The notes under the pieces were generated by a model. That model saw only the letters and a list, made by a program, of their open reading frames with translations. It ran no database searches and had not been told where the DNA came from. Below are positions 1 through 8,524 of a stretch of 64,000 nt of DNA, one piece after another (the stretch's first letter is position 1; every line of letters begins with the position of its first letter). The translations under genes were made by a program, and so were the position numbers. Origin of the DNA: an uncultured Bacteroidales bacterium (GTDB lineage: Bacteria; Bacteroidota; Bacteroidia; Bacteroidales; UBA932); NCBI GenBank assembly GCA_944325765.1, contig CALVBH010000021.1, positions 1-64,000 of the forward strand, given 5' to 3'.

Positions 1-129
1 GAGGACGGTGGTGAAGTTATCCTGACAGTAGATGAGCAAAATGATCTTGCTATGCCTTTGAAAATTACTGTTTCAGCCTCAGACAAGGAATATTCCAGAA
101 CTTACGAAATCACCTATACGACAAGATAA
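1..129 (+). CDS. C-terminal end of an unidentified protein (partial)
   Basis: The first 42 codons are open in frame 1 and end at TAA; the start lies outside the window. The tail (…KITVSASDKEYSRTYEITYTT-R) alternates polar and hydrophobic residues like the last strands of an Ig-like or carbohydrate-associated beta-sandwich domain common at the ends of Bacteroidales surface proteins. That likeness is an impression, not a family assignment. The gene converges on hflX with only 4 bp between the stops. Confidence 0.6.
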   Translation, partial: EDGGEVILTVDEQNDLAMPLKITVSASDKEYSRTYEITYTTR

Positions 130-133
130 CTTT

Positions 134-1309
134 TTACCACAGGAAATTGTCGAACGGGTATCGTCCGGCGTGGATTTCGGCTACCATCTTGTAAAGGTCG
201 GCACGGAGCTTGTCTATGCCGATCTTTTCTTTTGCCGAGATGAATATGCACGGAGTGTTTTCGCGTGCTATCCAGCTGTTCTTGAACTCTTCCAATGTGT
301 AGTTTACGCTCTTTTTAGGCTCCAGGGAGAACTCGTCGTACTCTTCGTAACGGTAAGCATCTATTTTGTTGAAAACGACGAAAATCGGCTTGTTTATGGC
401 GTTTATTTCCTTGAGAGTTTCCTCTACCACTCTGATATGTTCTTCAAAGTTGGGATGCGATATGTCCACGACGTGCATCAGTATGTCGGCTTCACGCACC
501 TCGTCCAAAGTGCTCTTGAAGGCTTCTACAAGCTGTGTAGGAAGTTTTCTTATGAAACCTACCGTATCGCTCAGAAGGAACGGCACGTTTTCTATCACCA
601 CTTTCCTGACAGTGGTATCGAGTGTGGCGAACAGTTTGTTTTCCGCGAATACCTCGCTTTTTGCCAGCAGGTTCATCAGTGTGCTTTTACCTACATTCGT
701 GTAACCTACCAGCGATATTCTCACGAGAGAGCCTCTGTTTCCCCGCTGTGAAGCCATCTGTTTGTCTATCTTCTTCAGCTGCTCCTTCAGTTTGGATATC
801 TTGTCCTGGATTATACGCCTGTCCGTCTCTATCTGCGTTTCACCAGGCCCCCTCATTCCTATACCTCCTTTCTGTCTTTCCAGGTGTGTCCACATCCGCG
901 TAAGTCTTGGAAGCAGATACTGGTACTGTGCCAGTTCCACCTGTGTCTTCGCGTAGGCTGTCTTCGCCCTTTGTGCGAAAATGTCCAGTATCAGATTTGT
1001 CCTGTCGAGTATCCTGATTTCAAGCTCCCTTTCAATATTCCTAAGCTGGGTAGGGGTGAGCTCGTCGTCGAAAATCACCACATCGATTTCATTTTCAGCT
1101 ATGAAATCCTTTATTTCCTGCAGTTTTCCGCTTCTGATATACGTTCTCGTATCAGGCTTGTCTACCTTTTGTATAAATTTTTTCAAACCCTTCGCCCCGG
1201 CAGTCTCAGCCAGAAATTCGAGTTCGTCGAGATATTCCAGTATCTGTCTTTCATCGTCTCCCTGTTTTATCACCCCTACGAAAATCGCCTTTTCCTGATA
1301 CTTCTCCAT
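134..1309 (-). CDS. hflX: Ribosome-associated GTPase HflX
   Basis: 391-residue HflX-family GTPase. HflX binds the large ribosomal subunit and can split stalled or stress-inactivated 70S ribosomes in the cytoplasm. An N-terminal HflX domain (about 1-190, with the glycine-rich GGIGMRGPGETQIETDRR segment) precedes a GTPase domain with P-loop GYTNVGKS (202-209), G3 DTVG (248-251) and G4 NKID (314-317). Length and motif order match the family. The gene stands alone, convergent with the partial gene at the window edge. A small CACCGCA/TGCGGTG inverted repeat lies just upstream at 1328-1342. Confidence 0.96.
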   Translation of the reverse strand: MEKYQEKAIFVGVIKQGDDERQILEYLDELEFLAETAGAKGLKKFIQKVDKPDTRTYIRSGKLQEIKDFIAENEIDVVIFDDELTPTQLRNIERELEIRILDRTNLILDIFAQRAKTAYAKTQVELAQYQYLLPRLTRMWTHLERQKGGIGMRGPGETQIETDRRIIQDKISKLKEQLKKIDKQMASQRGNRGSLVRISLVGYTNVGKSTLMNLLAKSEVFAENKLFATLDTTVRKVVIENVPFLLSDTVGFIRKLPTQLVEAFKSTLDEVREADILMHVVDISHPNFEEHIRVVEETLKEINAINKPIFVVFNKIDAYRYEEYDEFSLEPKKSVNYTLEEFKNSWIARENTPCIFISAKEKIGIDKLRADLYKMVAEIHAGRYPFDNFLW

Positions 1310-1424
1310 AAAAAATTTTTCTTTTTACACCGCAATGCGGTGCAATATTATAAGTTGTTTGAAATTTTTCCAAAAATTCTTTCTGACCTTATTCTGTTTT
1401 CCAGTACAATGTTATAGTAAGTTT

Positions 1425-1459
1425 CAAAAAAAGGCTATCCTTTTTGAGGACAGCCTTTT
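1425..1459 (-). terminator. Terminator of the TonB-type gene
   Basis: AAAAGGCTATCC (1429-1440) and GGACAGCCTTTT (1448-1459) form a 12-bp stem with one mismatch. On the minus strand it is followed by a run of T, the form of an intrinsic terminator, 21 bp beyond the TonB-type stop codon. Confidence 0.8.
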
Positions 1460-1480
1460 AAAATCACCCCTTTTTAATCT

Positions 1481-2173
1481 TTACCTGAGCTGGAATATTA
1501 CAGGGAATGTATACGTTACTCTCACGGCCCTGTCTCTCTGCTTTCCAGGAGTCCATCTCGGCGAACTTGATACCACGCGGACAGCCTCCTGGTCAAGTGA
1601 AGAGTCAACTCCACGCAGCACCTTCACGTTTGTAACCCTTCCGTCTGATTCTACTGTAAACTGAAGTGTAACTCGTCCCTGAACACCGTTTTCCTTGGCG
1701 ATTTCCGGATATACCAGTCTTTGGTTCACCCATTTCGAGAATTCGTTCGCATCTCCGCCCATGAATGAAGGCTTTTCTTCAACCAGCTGGAAAGGTATGG
1801 CTTCTTCTTCGATTACTTCCTCCTCCACGTTTTCCACATAGTCCATAATCTCCACGCCCATATTTACATCATCTTCCAGATTGAGGAAAAGGTTATCGTC
1901 CACTACGATTTCATCATCGACGATATCGATCTGGTCAGAAAGTACCGGCATCTTCGGAGCTGATGGTGGAGGCGGCGGGGTATCCTGCTGTGTAGCTATG
2001 ACTTCCTCGACCTCGATGACCTGTGTAGTGTCTTCGAGTTCAATAATCTGTTTCTCTTCCGTCTGCCATTCGAATGCGACATAGACGATAGCGAGAGCCA
2101 CGATCAGACCGATCTCCAGGAAAAGTATTTTCTTGTTTTCGAGATTGGCTTTTTCTGTCTTTTTGATTTCCAT
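1481..2173 (-). CDS. TonB-family energy transducer
   Basis: 230-residue inner-membrane protein of the TonB type, which would pass proton-motive energy to outer-membrane transporters. There is one membrane helix near residues 18-35 (LFLEIGLIVALAIVYVAF). It is followed by an acidic and proline-rich periplasmic linker with PPPPPSAPKMP near residue 67, and then a C-terminal TonB domain (about 145-230: YPEIAKENGVQGRV…). The linker is unusually rich in Glu/Asp and Val. No exbB or exbD gene is in the window, so its partners are elsewhere. It is divergent from ybeY and ends in a clear terminator. The family is certain; the specific receptor is not. Confidence 0.92.
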   Translation of the reverse strand: MEIKKTEKANLENKKILFLEIGLIVALAIVYVAFEWQTEEKQIIELEDTTQVIEVEEVIATQQDTPPPPPSAPKMPVLSDQIDIVDDEIVVDDNLFLNLEDDVNMGVEIMDYVENVEEEVIEEEAIPFQLVEEKPSFMGGDANEFSKWVNQRLVYPEIAKENGVQGRVTLQFTVESDGRVTNVKVLRGVDSSLDQEAVRVVSSSPRWTPGKQRDRAVRVTYTFPVIFQLR

Positions 2174-2237
2174 TTATTTCAATTTTTAGATACTCGGTTT
2201 TAGTCCCGTAAAGTTATGAATAAATATTTTTATTTCA

Positions 2238-2245
2238 TAATTTTG
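2238..2245 (+). promoter_or_regulatory. -7 box for ybeY
   Basis: TAATTTTG matches the Bacteroidetes -7 consensus TAnnTTTG, 21 bp before the ATG at 2267. No good TTTG -33 is seen. It lies inside the longer open frame that begins at 2216, arguing that the longer start is not used. Confidence 0.55.
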
Positions 2246-2266
2246 CCGCCAATAATTTTTCTATCT

Positions 2267-2686
2267 ATGATTTCGTATTATTTCGAGGATATCGATTTCA
2301 AACTGAAGGATAAAATCCGAATCAGAAAATGGCTCAGGCTTGTAGCTGAAAGCGAAATTTTCGTATTGGGAGATATTTCCATTATTTTCTGTTCCGACAA
2401 CTATATTCTCGACATAAACCGGAAGTATCTTCAGCATGATTATTTTACCGATATCATAACCTTTGATTATACCGAAGGCAACAGGATTTCGGGGGACCTT
2501 TTCATAAGCATAGATTCAGTCAGGGAAAATTCGATAGAATACGGTACCGGGTTCATAGACGAACTTCACCGTGTGATAGTACACGGAGTCCTTCATCTTA
2601 TCGGTTACGACGATCATACCGAAGAGGAAATTGAAATGATGAGAAAGAAAGAGAATTACTATCTTTCCCTTTTCTGGCTTGTATGA
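2267..2686 (+). CDS. ybeY: Endoribonuclease YbeY (rRNA maturation factor)
   Basis: 139-residue single-strand-specific, zinc-dependent endoribonuclease acting in 16S rRNA 3'-end maturation and ribosome quality control. The zinc signature HGVLHLIGYDDH near the C-terminus supplies the three metal-binding histidines. I chose the ATG at 2267 (MISYYFEDID…) over the in-frame ATG at 2216. The extra 17 residues are a hydrophobic stretch absent from the family, and a TAnnTTTG promoter box sits within them. mnmG follows after 23 bp and may share the transcript. Confidence 0.93.
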   Translation: MISYYFEDIDFKLKDKIRIRKWLRLVAESEIFVLGDISIIFCSDNYILDINRKYLQHDYFTDIITFDYTEGNRISGDLFISIDSVRENSIEYGTGFIDELHRVIVHGVLHLIGYDDHTEEEIEMMRKKENYYLSLFWLV

Positions 2687-2709
2687 TTTTTCAGAATATC
2701 TGATGACTT

Positions 2710-4818
2710 ATGCAGAAATATTATGATGTCATAGTGATAGGTGGCGGACATGCCGGATGTGAAGCTGCGATGGCGGCTTCCAGGATGGGTTCTTCTGTCC
2801 TTCTGATTTCCATGGATATGACCAAATTCGGCCAGATGTCCTGTAATCCGGCTGTAGGAGGAATAGCTAAAGGTCAGATAGTTAGAGAGATAGATGCTCT
2901 CGGAGGGTATATGGGCATAGTGACTGATGCTTCTACACTCCAGTTCAGGATGCTGAACCGTTCCAAAGGTCCTGCCATGTGGAGCCCTCGTGCCCAATGC
3001 GACAAGAATCTGTACAGTCAAAATTGGCGAAAATTACTTGAAACTAATTGTAAATTAGATATTTATCAAGATATTGTCGTTGATTTCACTTTCTCAGGTT
3101 TGAAAATTACGGGCTGTCGTACGAGGACAGGAGCTATTTTCAATTCTCAGACAGTTATTCTGACTGCCGGAACCTTCCTCGGAGGCAAACTTTTTATCGG
3201 ACGAACGGAATTTGAAGGCGGAAGGATAGGGGAGATGTCGTCTTACGGGCTTACGGAAAAATTGAAGGAGGCAGGTATCGCTACTGGACGGATGAAGACA
3301 GGTACACCTCCGAGAATAGATATTTCTTCTGTCGATACTTCCAGACTTGTTCCTCAGACAGGAGATTCTGTTCCCGAAAAGTTTTCGTACCTTCCTTACC
3401 TCTCCACAGCGCAGAACGGGACTCCGCAGATGCCCTGTTACATAGTTCATACGAATGAGCAAGTCCATGATACGCTCCGGTCAGGCTTTTGTGACTCACC
3501 TCTGTTTTCGGGGATGATTACGGGTATAGGTCCGAGATATTGTCCGAGCATAGAGGATAAAATCAGAACCTTTGCTGACAAGACTTCTCATCAGCTTTTC
3601 CTCGAACCGGAAGGAAGGTATTCGAATGAATATTATCTGCAGGGTTTTTCCTCTTCTCTTCCTTTGCAGGTTCAACTCGACGCCCTCCATCAGATAGAAG
3701 GACTTGAGAATGCCAGAATTTTCCGTCCGGCATACGCTGTGGAGTATGATTATTTCGATCCGACCCAGCTAAAGGCTACGCTCGAATCCAAAGTCGTGGA
3801 AAATCTTTTTCTCGCCGGTCAGGTCAACGGAACGACCGGTTATGAAGAGGCGGCTGCCCAGGGACTGATAGCCGGTATCAATGCTCATCTCAAATGTTCG
3901 GGACGCGAACCTTTCATTCTTAAACGGGATCAGGCTTATATAGGAGTTCTCATAGATGATTTGATTACTAAAGGCGTGGATGAGCCTTACAGGATGTTTA
4001 CGTCACGAGCTGAATACAGGATTCTCCTTCGTCAGGACAATGCCGATTACAGGCTTACGCCTGTCGGTTATTCCATAGGCCTGGCTGACGTGTCCAGATA
4101 CGACTACACTATGCGCAAGTATGAGTCCGTATCGAAATTAAGGGATTTTTTCGAAAATGTCAGTGTCAGCCCTAAAACGATCAACGGTTACCTGTCCGAT
4201 GCTGGGACGACTGAGATTGAAAACAGGAAGCGTTATGCAGATTTAATTTCCCGTCCGCAGGTCTCTTTGTCGGAAATGTTTCCTTTTGTTCCACGTGGAA
4301 CATTTGAAAAGAATAATATTGACATAGACTCCGAACTTACTCCCAAAACAAAAATTTTTATAAAAAACAATATAGGATACAAGGAAATACTGTCAGATAT
4401 AACCGACTACGAAAAGTTCGCCGAATCGACAGGAACTGAAAAATGCAGGAACAATTCTTTCGTAGATGCCCTTTATATCTTGAGAGGAAATACGGAATTT
4501 CCCGTAAGTCATTTGTCATCAGAGTTTATCAATGACAGGATAGTGGGGAATTACAGGAACGAAATTCTCGAAGATGTGGAAGTGGCGATAAAATATCGCG
4601 GCTATATCGAAAGGGAAAGAAAACTTGCCGAAAAAATCATGCGTCTGGAGAATCTTGCCATTCCTGAAAATTTCGATTTCGACAAGGTTCAGAGTCTTTC
4701 CATAGAGTGCAGACAGAAACTGAAAAAGTATGCCCCTGCGACAATAGCCCAGGCATCGAGAATTTCGGGTGTTTCTCCTGCCGATATATCCGTTCTTTTG
4801 GTTTATTTCGGAAGATAG
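2710..4818 (+). CDS. mnmG: tRNA uridine-5-carboxymethylaminomethyl modification enzyme MnmG, with an insert
   Basis: FAD enzyme that, with MnmE, builds cmnm5U at the wobble position of tRNAs. The N-terminal dinucleotide-binding motif [10 protein letters not shown] (about 11-20), [15 protein letters not shown] and the C-terminal MnmE/tRNA-binding region ending [20 protein letters not shown] are all present. At 702 residues it is roughly 75 longer than the usual 620-630. The excess lies between [10 protein letters not shown] (about 513-522) and [17 protein letters not shown] (about 618 on). This insert is AT-richer and lysine/asparagine-rich, and contains a parS-like palindrome at codons 526-531. 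The enzyme's core is intact. Confidence 0.95.
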   Translation: MQKYYDVIVIGGGHAGCEAAMAASRMGSSVLLISMDMTKFGQMSCNPAVGGIAKGQIVREIDALGGYMGIVTDASTLQFRMLNRSKGPAMWSPRAQCDKNLYSQNWRKLLETNCKLDIYQDIVVDFTFSGLKITGCRTRTGAIFNSQTVILTAGTFLGGKLFIGRTEFEGGRIGEMSSYGLTEKLKEAGIATGRMKTGTPPRIDISSVDTSRLVPQTGDSVPEKFSYLPYLSTAQNGTPQMPCYIVHTNEQVHDTLRSGFCDSPLFSGMITGIGPRYCPSIEDKIRTFADKTSHQLFLEPEGRYSNEYYLQGFSSSLPLQVQLDALHQIEGLENARIFRPAYAVEYDYFDPTQLKATLESKVVENLFLAGQVNGTTGYEEAAAQGLIAGINAHLKCSGREPFILKRDQAYIGVLIDDLITKGVDEPYRMFTSRAEYRILLRQDNADYRLTPVGYSIGLADVSRYDYTMRKYESVSKLRDFFENVSVSPKTINGYLSDAGTTEIENRKRYADLISRPQVSLSEMFPFVPRGTFEKNNIDIDSELTPKTKIFIKNNIGYKEILSDITDYEKFAESTGTEKCRNNSFVDALYILRGNTEFPVSHLSSEFINDRIVGNYRNEILEDVEVAIKYRGYIERERKLAEKIMRLENLAIPENFDFDKVQSLSIECRQKLKKYAPATIAQASRISGVSPADISVLLVYFGR
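4287..4302. promoter_or_regulatory. parS-like site inside mnmG
   Basis: TGTTCCACGTGGAACA, a perfect 16-bp palindrome. It differs from the classic parS TGTTTCACGTGAAACA only by one symmetrical T-to-C/A-to-G pair. It lies within the extra segment of MnmG and reads through as FVPRGT. ParB binding is inferred from the sequence. Confidence 0.8.
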
Positions 4819-4821
4819 ATT

Positions 4822-4837
4822 TGTTCCACGTGGAACA
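4822..4837. promoter_or_regulatory. parS-like site between mnmG and ruvA
   Basis: A second exact copy of TGTTCCACGTGGAACA. It exactly fills the gap between the mnmG stop (4818) and the ruvA stop (4838). Two identical copies 535 bp apart, one coding and one intergenic, are what a ParB-loading cluster looks like. Confidence 0.85.
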
Positions 4838-5425
4838 TTATAATTTTTTAAGGGCAGACTTGATTAGAGACTCAAGTGTAATCTGGGAATTTTCCTTAAG
4901 TATCCCGTTTACGACTTTTTGAACTGCGGCCTTAGGAAAACCGAGAAGAACCAGTGCGGTAACAGCCTCTTCGACTATGCCGCTGTCGACTCTTCCCGTG
5001 ATTCCCGGAATATCTGTCCCGGCCCCTTTTATGATTTTATCCTTTAATTCCAGTACAAGTCTCTGGGCACTTTTGATGCCTATGCCTTTTATGGATTTGA
5101 TTCTGGCAATATCTTCCGCTATGATGGCATTTCTTATTTCATCCGATGAAAGAGAGGACAGCATCATCCGTGCAGTGGCGGCACCGATGCCGGAAACTCC
5201 TATAAGCAGCCGGAAAAGTTCCCTTTCGTCTTTAGTGCTGAAGCCATAGAACAGTTCTTCATCTTCCCTTATGTAATGGTGGATGTAAACGGTACATTCT
5301 TCCTTGTTTTCGAATGAAGAAAACGTTTGGAGAGAAATAAGTACTTTATAGCCTATTCCGAATGTCTCGACGGTCATTTCCGTCGGATTAAGTTCCGTGA
5401 TTTTTCCCTTGATGTAGTCTATCAT
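4838..5425 (-). CDS. ruvA: Holliday junction DNA helicase subunit RuvA
   Basis: 195-residue RuvA, which tetramerises on Holliday junctions and loads RuvB for branch migration. An N-terminal OB-fold (1-62, MIDYIKGKITELNPTEMTVE), tandem helix-hairpin-helix motifs (LIGVSGIGAATARMML, IKSIKGIGIKSAQRLVLELKDK) and a C-terminal RuvB-binding three-helix domain (about 150-195) are all visible. Family length is normal. It converges on mnmG with the parS-like site between the stops; ruvB is not nearby. Confidence 0.97.
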   Translation of the reverse strand: MIDYIKGKITELNPTEMTVETFGIGYKVLISLQTFSSFENKEECTVYIHHYIREDEELFYGFSTKDERELFRLLIGVSGIGAATARMMLSSLSSDEIRNAIIAEDIARIKSIKGIGIKSAQRLVLELKDKIIKGAGTDIPGITGRVDSGIVEEAVTALVLLGFPKAAVQKVVNGILKENSQITLESLIKSALKKL

Positions 5426-5528
5426 AATGCAGTGTCTATTCCTTATGTTTTCAAGGCCTGACGGCAGGATGAGATTGCAAAATTATCATAAATTCAGAAA
5501 AATAAAGGCACCTTCTGACAAGAATTGT

Positions 5529-5536
5529 TAAATTTG
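5529..5536 (+). promoter_or_regulatory. -7 box for the suf genes
   Basis: TAAATTTG fits TAnnTTTG and lies 37 bp before the ATG at 5573. A TTG-started extension of the frame from 5525 would run through this promoter, so it is not taken as coding. Confidence 0.5.
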
Positions 5537-5572
5537 CAGGATTTTGAACAAGCGGTAAACGGAGGTATAAGA

Positions 5573-6799
5573 ATGAAACCCGAAGAATTCAGAAAACAGT
5601 TTCCCATATTGGAGCGAAAGGTTTACGGGAAAAATCTCGTTTACTTCGACAATGCAGCGACTGCACAGAGGCCTCAGAGCGTTCTCGGCCTTTGGAATGA
5701 ACTTGCCGTCAACTCCAATGCCAATATCCATCGTGCGGTGCACAGGCTGGCGGATGAGGCTACGGAGGCTTACGAAGAGGCCCGGTCGTGCGTAAGGGAA
5801 TTCATAAATGCATCTTCACGGGAAGAGATAGTTTTTACGTCCGGAGCTACGGCTTCCGTAAATCTGGCAGCTTATTCTTTCGGAGAAAAATATGTTCACG
5901 AAGGGGATGAAATAATAGTCTCCGAATGCGAGCATCATTCGAACATAATTCCGTGGCAGCTGCTTTGCGAAAGAAAGCATGCAGTACTCAAAGTGCTGCC
6001 GGTGGATAATGACGGGTATCCGGATTTGAAAACTCTGGATACGCTGTGTACTCCTGCGACCAAATTAGTGGCGGTTACCCACGCATCTAATGTTCTCGGC
6101 ATATTGAATCCGGTCAGGAAAATCATACGGATCTGTCACGAAAAGGGAGCAAAGGTTCTGGTCGACGGTGCACAGGGAATAGTCCATTCAAAAGTGGATG
6201 TCCGCGACCTCGACTGCGACTTCTATGTTTTCTCCGGACATAAAATTTACGCCGTGCCCGGGACAGGCGTACTTTACGGGAAAAAGGAACTGCTCGATTC
6301 CATGCCTCCTTTTATGGGTGGCGGAGAAATGGTGGGAACAGTGAAATTTTCCGGGACGACATTTGCACCGCTGCCTTTGAAATTCGAGGCCGGGACACAG
6401 AATTTTACCGGAATCGCGACTTTGAAACCGGCATTGGAACTGGCAGGACAGGTTTTTCAGGATGAGGAACTGACGGCTTGTTCGGAAGCGGTGAAGTCAT
6501 ATCTCGGCGAAGAACTGAAAAAGACGGAAGGCCTGAGACTTTTCGGAAATGAACACAGGTCTTGCGACAAGTTTCCTCTGTTTTCTTTCGTCATCGACGG
6601 AGTGCATCATGAGGATCTTGCCCTGATTCTGGACAAGATGGGAATAGCCGTACGTTCCGGTCAGATGTGTGCCGAGCCTCTGATGGACAGGTTCGGTGTT
6701 TCGGGAGTGCTGAGAGTGTCTCTCGCCCCGTACAATACAATGCAGGAAGCGGAATATTTCATGTCTTCTCTGCGGAAAGCGATAGATATGCTAAGATAG
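5573..6799 (+). CDS. sufS: Cysteine desulfurase SufS
   Basis: 408-residue class V PLP enzyme that takes sulfur from cysteine and passes it as persulfide to SufE for iron-sulfur cluster assembly. The PLP lysine is in SGHKIYAVPGTGVLYGKK, and the persulfide cysteine in RSGQMCAEPLMDRF near the C-terminus. The ATG at 5573 is chosen because GGAGG lies 8 bp upstream and homologues begin around MKPEEFRKQFPIL. sufE follows after 13 bp, then a DUF59 gene, giving a small SUF unit. The scaffold genes sufBCD are not here. Confidence 0.95.
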   Translation: MKPEEFRKQFPILERKVYGKNLVYFDNAATAQRPQSVLGLWNELAVNSNANIHRAVHRLADEATEAYEEARSCVREFINASSREEIVFTSGATASVNLAAYSFGEKYVHEGDEIIVSECEHHSNIIPWQLLCERKHAVLKVLPVDNDGYPDLKTLDTLCTPATKLVAVTHASNVLGILNPVRKIIRICHEKGAKVLVDGAQGIVHSKVDVRDLDCDFYVFSGHKIYAVPGTGVLYGKKELLDSMPPFMGGGEMVGTVKFSGTTFAPLPLKFEAGTQNFTGIATLKPALELAGQVFQDEELTACSEAVKSYLGEELKKTEGLRLFGNEHRSCDKFPLFSFVIDGVHHEDLALILDKMGIAVRSGQMCAEPLMDRFGVSGVLRVSLAPYNTMQEAEYFMSSLRKAIDMLR

Positions 6800-6812
6800 G
6801 AAGGATATTTTC

Positions 6813-7235
6813 ATGGAACAGTTAAAATCATTGCAAGTCGTTGAAAATGAAGTGATAGAAGATTTTTCTATGTTCGATGACTGGCTCGACAAATATGAGT
6901 ATATCATAGAACTCGGCAAGTCTCTGGATAACTATCCGGAGGAACTGAAAACCGATGATAGACTGGTAAAAGGCTGTCAGTCAAGAGTATGGATAGATTT
7001 TAAGGTGGAAGATGGAAAAATATGGTTCAATGCCGACAGCGATGCCATCATCACTAAGGGAATCATTTCGCTGCTGATAAAAATCTATTCCGGCAGGACG
7101 CCTGAAGAAATACTGTCTTCAGATTTTTCAGTGGTCGAGAAGATAGGCCTGAAGGAAAATCTTTCCCCGACCAGAGCCAACGGTCTGGTATCCATGATAG
7201 GGATGATACGGGAAATTGCAGCAAAAAACTGTTGA
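6813..7235 (+). CDS. sufE: Sulfur acceptor SufE
   Basis: 140-residue SufE-family protein that accepts persulfide sulfur from SufS. The acceptor cysteine lies in the family signature VKGCQSRVWIDF (about 57-68). The fold length (about 140) is normal. It is the second gene of the sufS operon and is followed one base later by the DUF59 gene, which suggests translational coupling. Confidence 0.95.
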   Translation: MEQLKSLQVVENEVIEDFSMFDDWLDKYEYIIELGKSLDNYPEELKTDDRLVKGCQSRVWIDFKVEDGKIWFNADSDAIITKGIISLLIKIYSGRTPEEILSSDFSVVEKIGLKENLSPTRANGLVSMIGMIREIAAKNC

Positions 7236-7236
7236 T

Positions 7237-7602
7237 ATGTCGTTGAAGTTCAGGTGGTTTGGAAAAAAGAAACTGTCGCAGGAGGACAAGGAAAGGAAAA
7301 TGGCACTTGAAAGAGATATAATAATGGCGCTCAGACAGGTCTACGACCCTGAAATACCTGTCAATGTTTACGATTTGGGTCTGATTTACGAACTCAATGT
7401 CGATGACGACCACAATGTCCATATCCGGATGACGCTTACGGCCCCGAACTGTCCGATGGCCGATTACGTGGTCGAAAACGTGAAGACTGCCGTGGAGGAT
7501 GTTCCGGGGGTGGTTAGTGCAAAAATAGACCTGGTATTCGAGCCTGTCTGGGACAAGAGCAGGATGTCCGAGGAGGCTCTGATAGAACTCGGTCTCGACT
7601 GA
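7237..7602 (+). CDS. DUF59/MIP18-family iron-sulfur assembly protein (SufT-like)
   Basis: 121 residues with a DUF59 domain (about 24-105): DPEIPVNVYDLGLIYE and the conserved cysteine motif TLTAPNCPMAD. Proteins of this family help mature iron-sulfur proteins, and in SUF operons are called SufT or PaaD-like. I take the ATG at 7237, one base past the sufE stop. A longer frame from a TTG at 7216 overlaps sufE and adds residues not seen in the family. The lysine-rich N-terminal 20 residues are less conserved. Confidence 0.88.
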   Translation: MSLKFRWFGKKKLSQEDKERKMALERDIIMALRQVYDPEIPVNVYDLGLIYELNVDDDHNVHIRMTLTAPNCPMADYVVENVKTAVEDVPGVVSAKIDLVFEPVWDKSRMSEEALIELGLD

Positions 7603-7632
7603 CAGGGAGACGCAAACGGTTTCTTATTCTTA

Positions 7633-8094
7633 ATGGATACTGTTCAGGTTTATTTAGGGCTCGGGACCAATCTTGGAGACAGGGAAAAGAATCTACTGGA
7701 GGCTCTGAAGCGGCTTGACAAAGCTTTCGGATGCCGCTATGCCGCCGTATCCGACTTTATAGAGACCGAGCCGTGGGGCTTCGATTCCGAAGACAGATTT
7801 CTCAATGCATCTGTAAAATATATCCTCACTGTTCCTCTGGAGACTTCTCATTCGGCCTATGCGCGGAATATTTTAAGGATTTGCAAGGAAATAGAGGGGT
7901 CTATGGGCAGGACCGGAAGTCCGGAATACGACAAGTCAGGAAACAGGATATACCGTTCGAGAATCATCGATATCGACATACTTCGGATAGGGGATTGGCG
8001 CATCGATGAACCTGATCTGAAAATCCCTCACCCGCTGATGCAAGAGAGGGATTTCGTGATGATTCCGCTAAGGCAGATTATGAACGGGAAGTAG
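7633..8094 (+). CDS. folK: HPPK, 2-amino-4-hydroxy-6-hydroxymethyldihydropteridine pyrophosphokinase
   Basis: 153-residue folate-pathway enzyme that transfers pyrophosphate from ATP to 6-hydroxymethyl-7,8-dihydropterin. Recognisable are the N-terminal LGLGTNLGDREKNL, the substrate loop ETEPWGF, the magnesium-binding RIIDIDILRIG and PHPLMQERDFV. It follows the suf genes after 30 bp on the same strand; a functional link is not implied. Confidence 0.95.
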   Translation: MDTVQVYLGLGTNLGDREKNLLEALKRLDKAFGCRYAAVSDFIETEPWGFDSEDRFLNASVKYILTVPLETSHSAYARNILRICKEIEGSMGRTGSPEYDKSGNRIYRSRIIDIDILRIGDWRIDEPDLKIPHPLMQERDFVMIPLRQIMNGK

Positions 8095-8102
8095 TCTTGC
8101 CG

Positions 8103-8513
8103 TCAAATTATGTTGATTGTTTTCCACTTTTTATTGCACCACATCTTGTTGTTTCTGTCCAGTTCACCTGCGGCAGGTGTACCGTAGAATGTAAGTGTGC
8201 ATGATTCCGTATCCATTCCGTCAAAGGCAGTGTTGTCGACCTCGGATACCGCTCCTAATGTCAGGGCACCAAGACTCGTACACCCTTTAAAGGCAGATTC
8301 ACCTATCGAGGTGACATTCTTCAGTACAGCCGAGGTCATTCCTGTACAGTTTGCAAAGGCGGAAGACCCTATTTTGGTGACTGCACTTAGTCCACTCTCG
8401 GCATTAAATGCAATGCATCCGGAAAAAGTTCTCTGAGGGAGTATACATCCTGTAATGAAGGAAGAGAATACGGAAATCAGCAATACCGCCGAGTATTTTA
8501 TCGACTTTTTCAT
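8103..8513 (-). CDS. Short BspA-like leucine-rich repeat lipoprotein
   Basis: 136 residues. A lipoprotein signal with lipobox SFITGC ends at Cys23, so it is probably anchored to the outer membrane. Two to three LRR_5/BspA-type repeats follow (TKIGSSAFANCTGMTS, TSIGESAFKGCTSLGA, VDNTAFDGM), then a C-terminal strand typical of the last BspA repeat. BspA proteins are usually several hundred residues long, so this is a minimal or shortened member. It lies 11 bp downstream of the pseudogene at 8525-9538 and may have been in its operon. No binding partner can be inferred. Confidence 0.75.
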   Translation of the reverse strand: MKKSIKYSAVLLISVFSSFITGCILPQRTFSGCIAFNAESGLSAVTKIGSSAFANCTGMTSAVLKNVTSIGESAFKGCTSLGALTLGAVSEVDNTAFDGMDTESCTLTFYGTPAAGELDRNNKMWCNKKWKTINII

Positions 8514-8524
8514 ATATGAAGATT

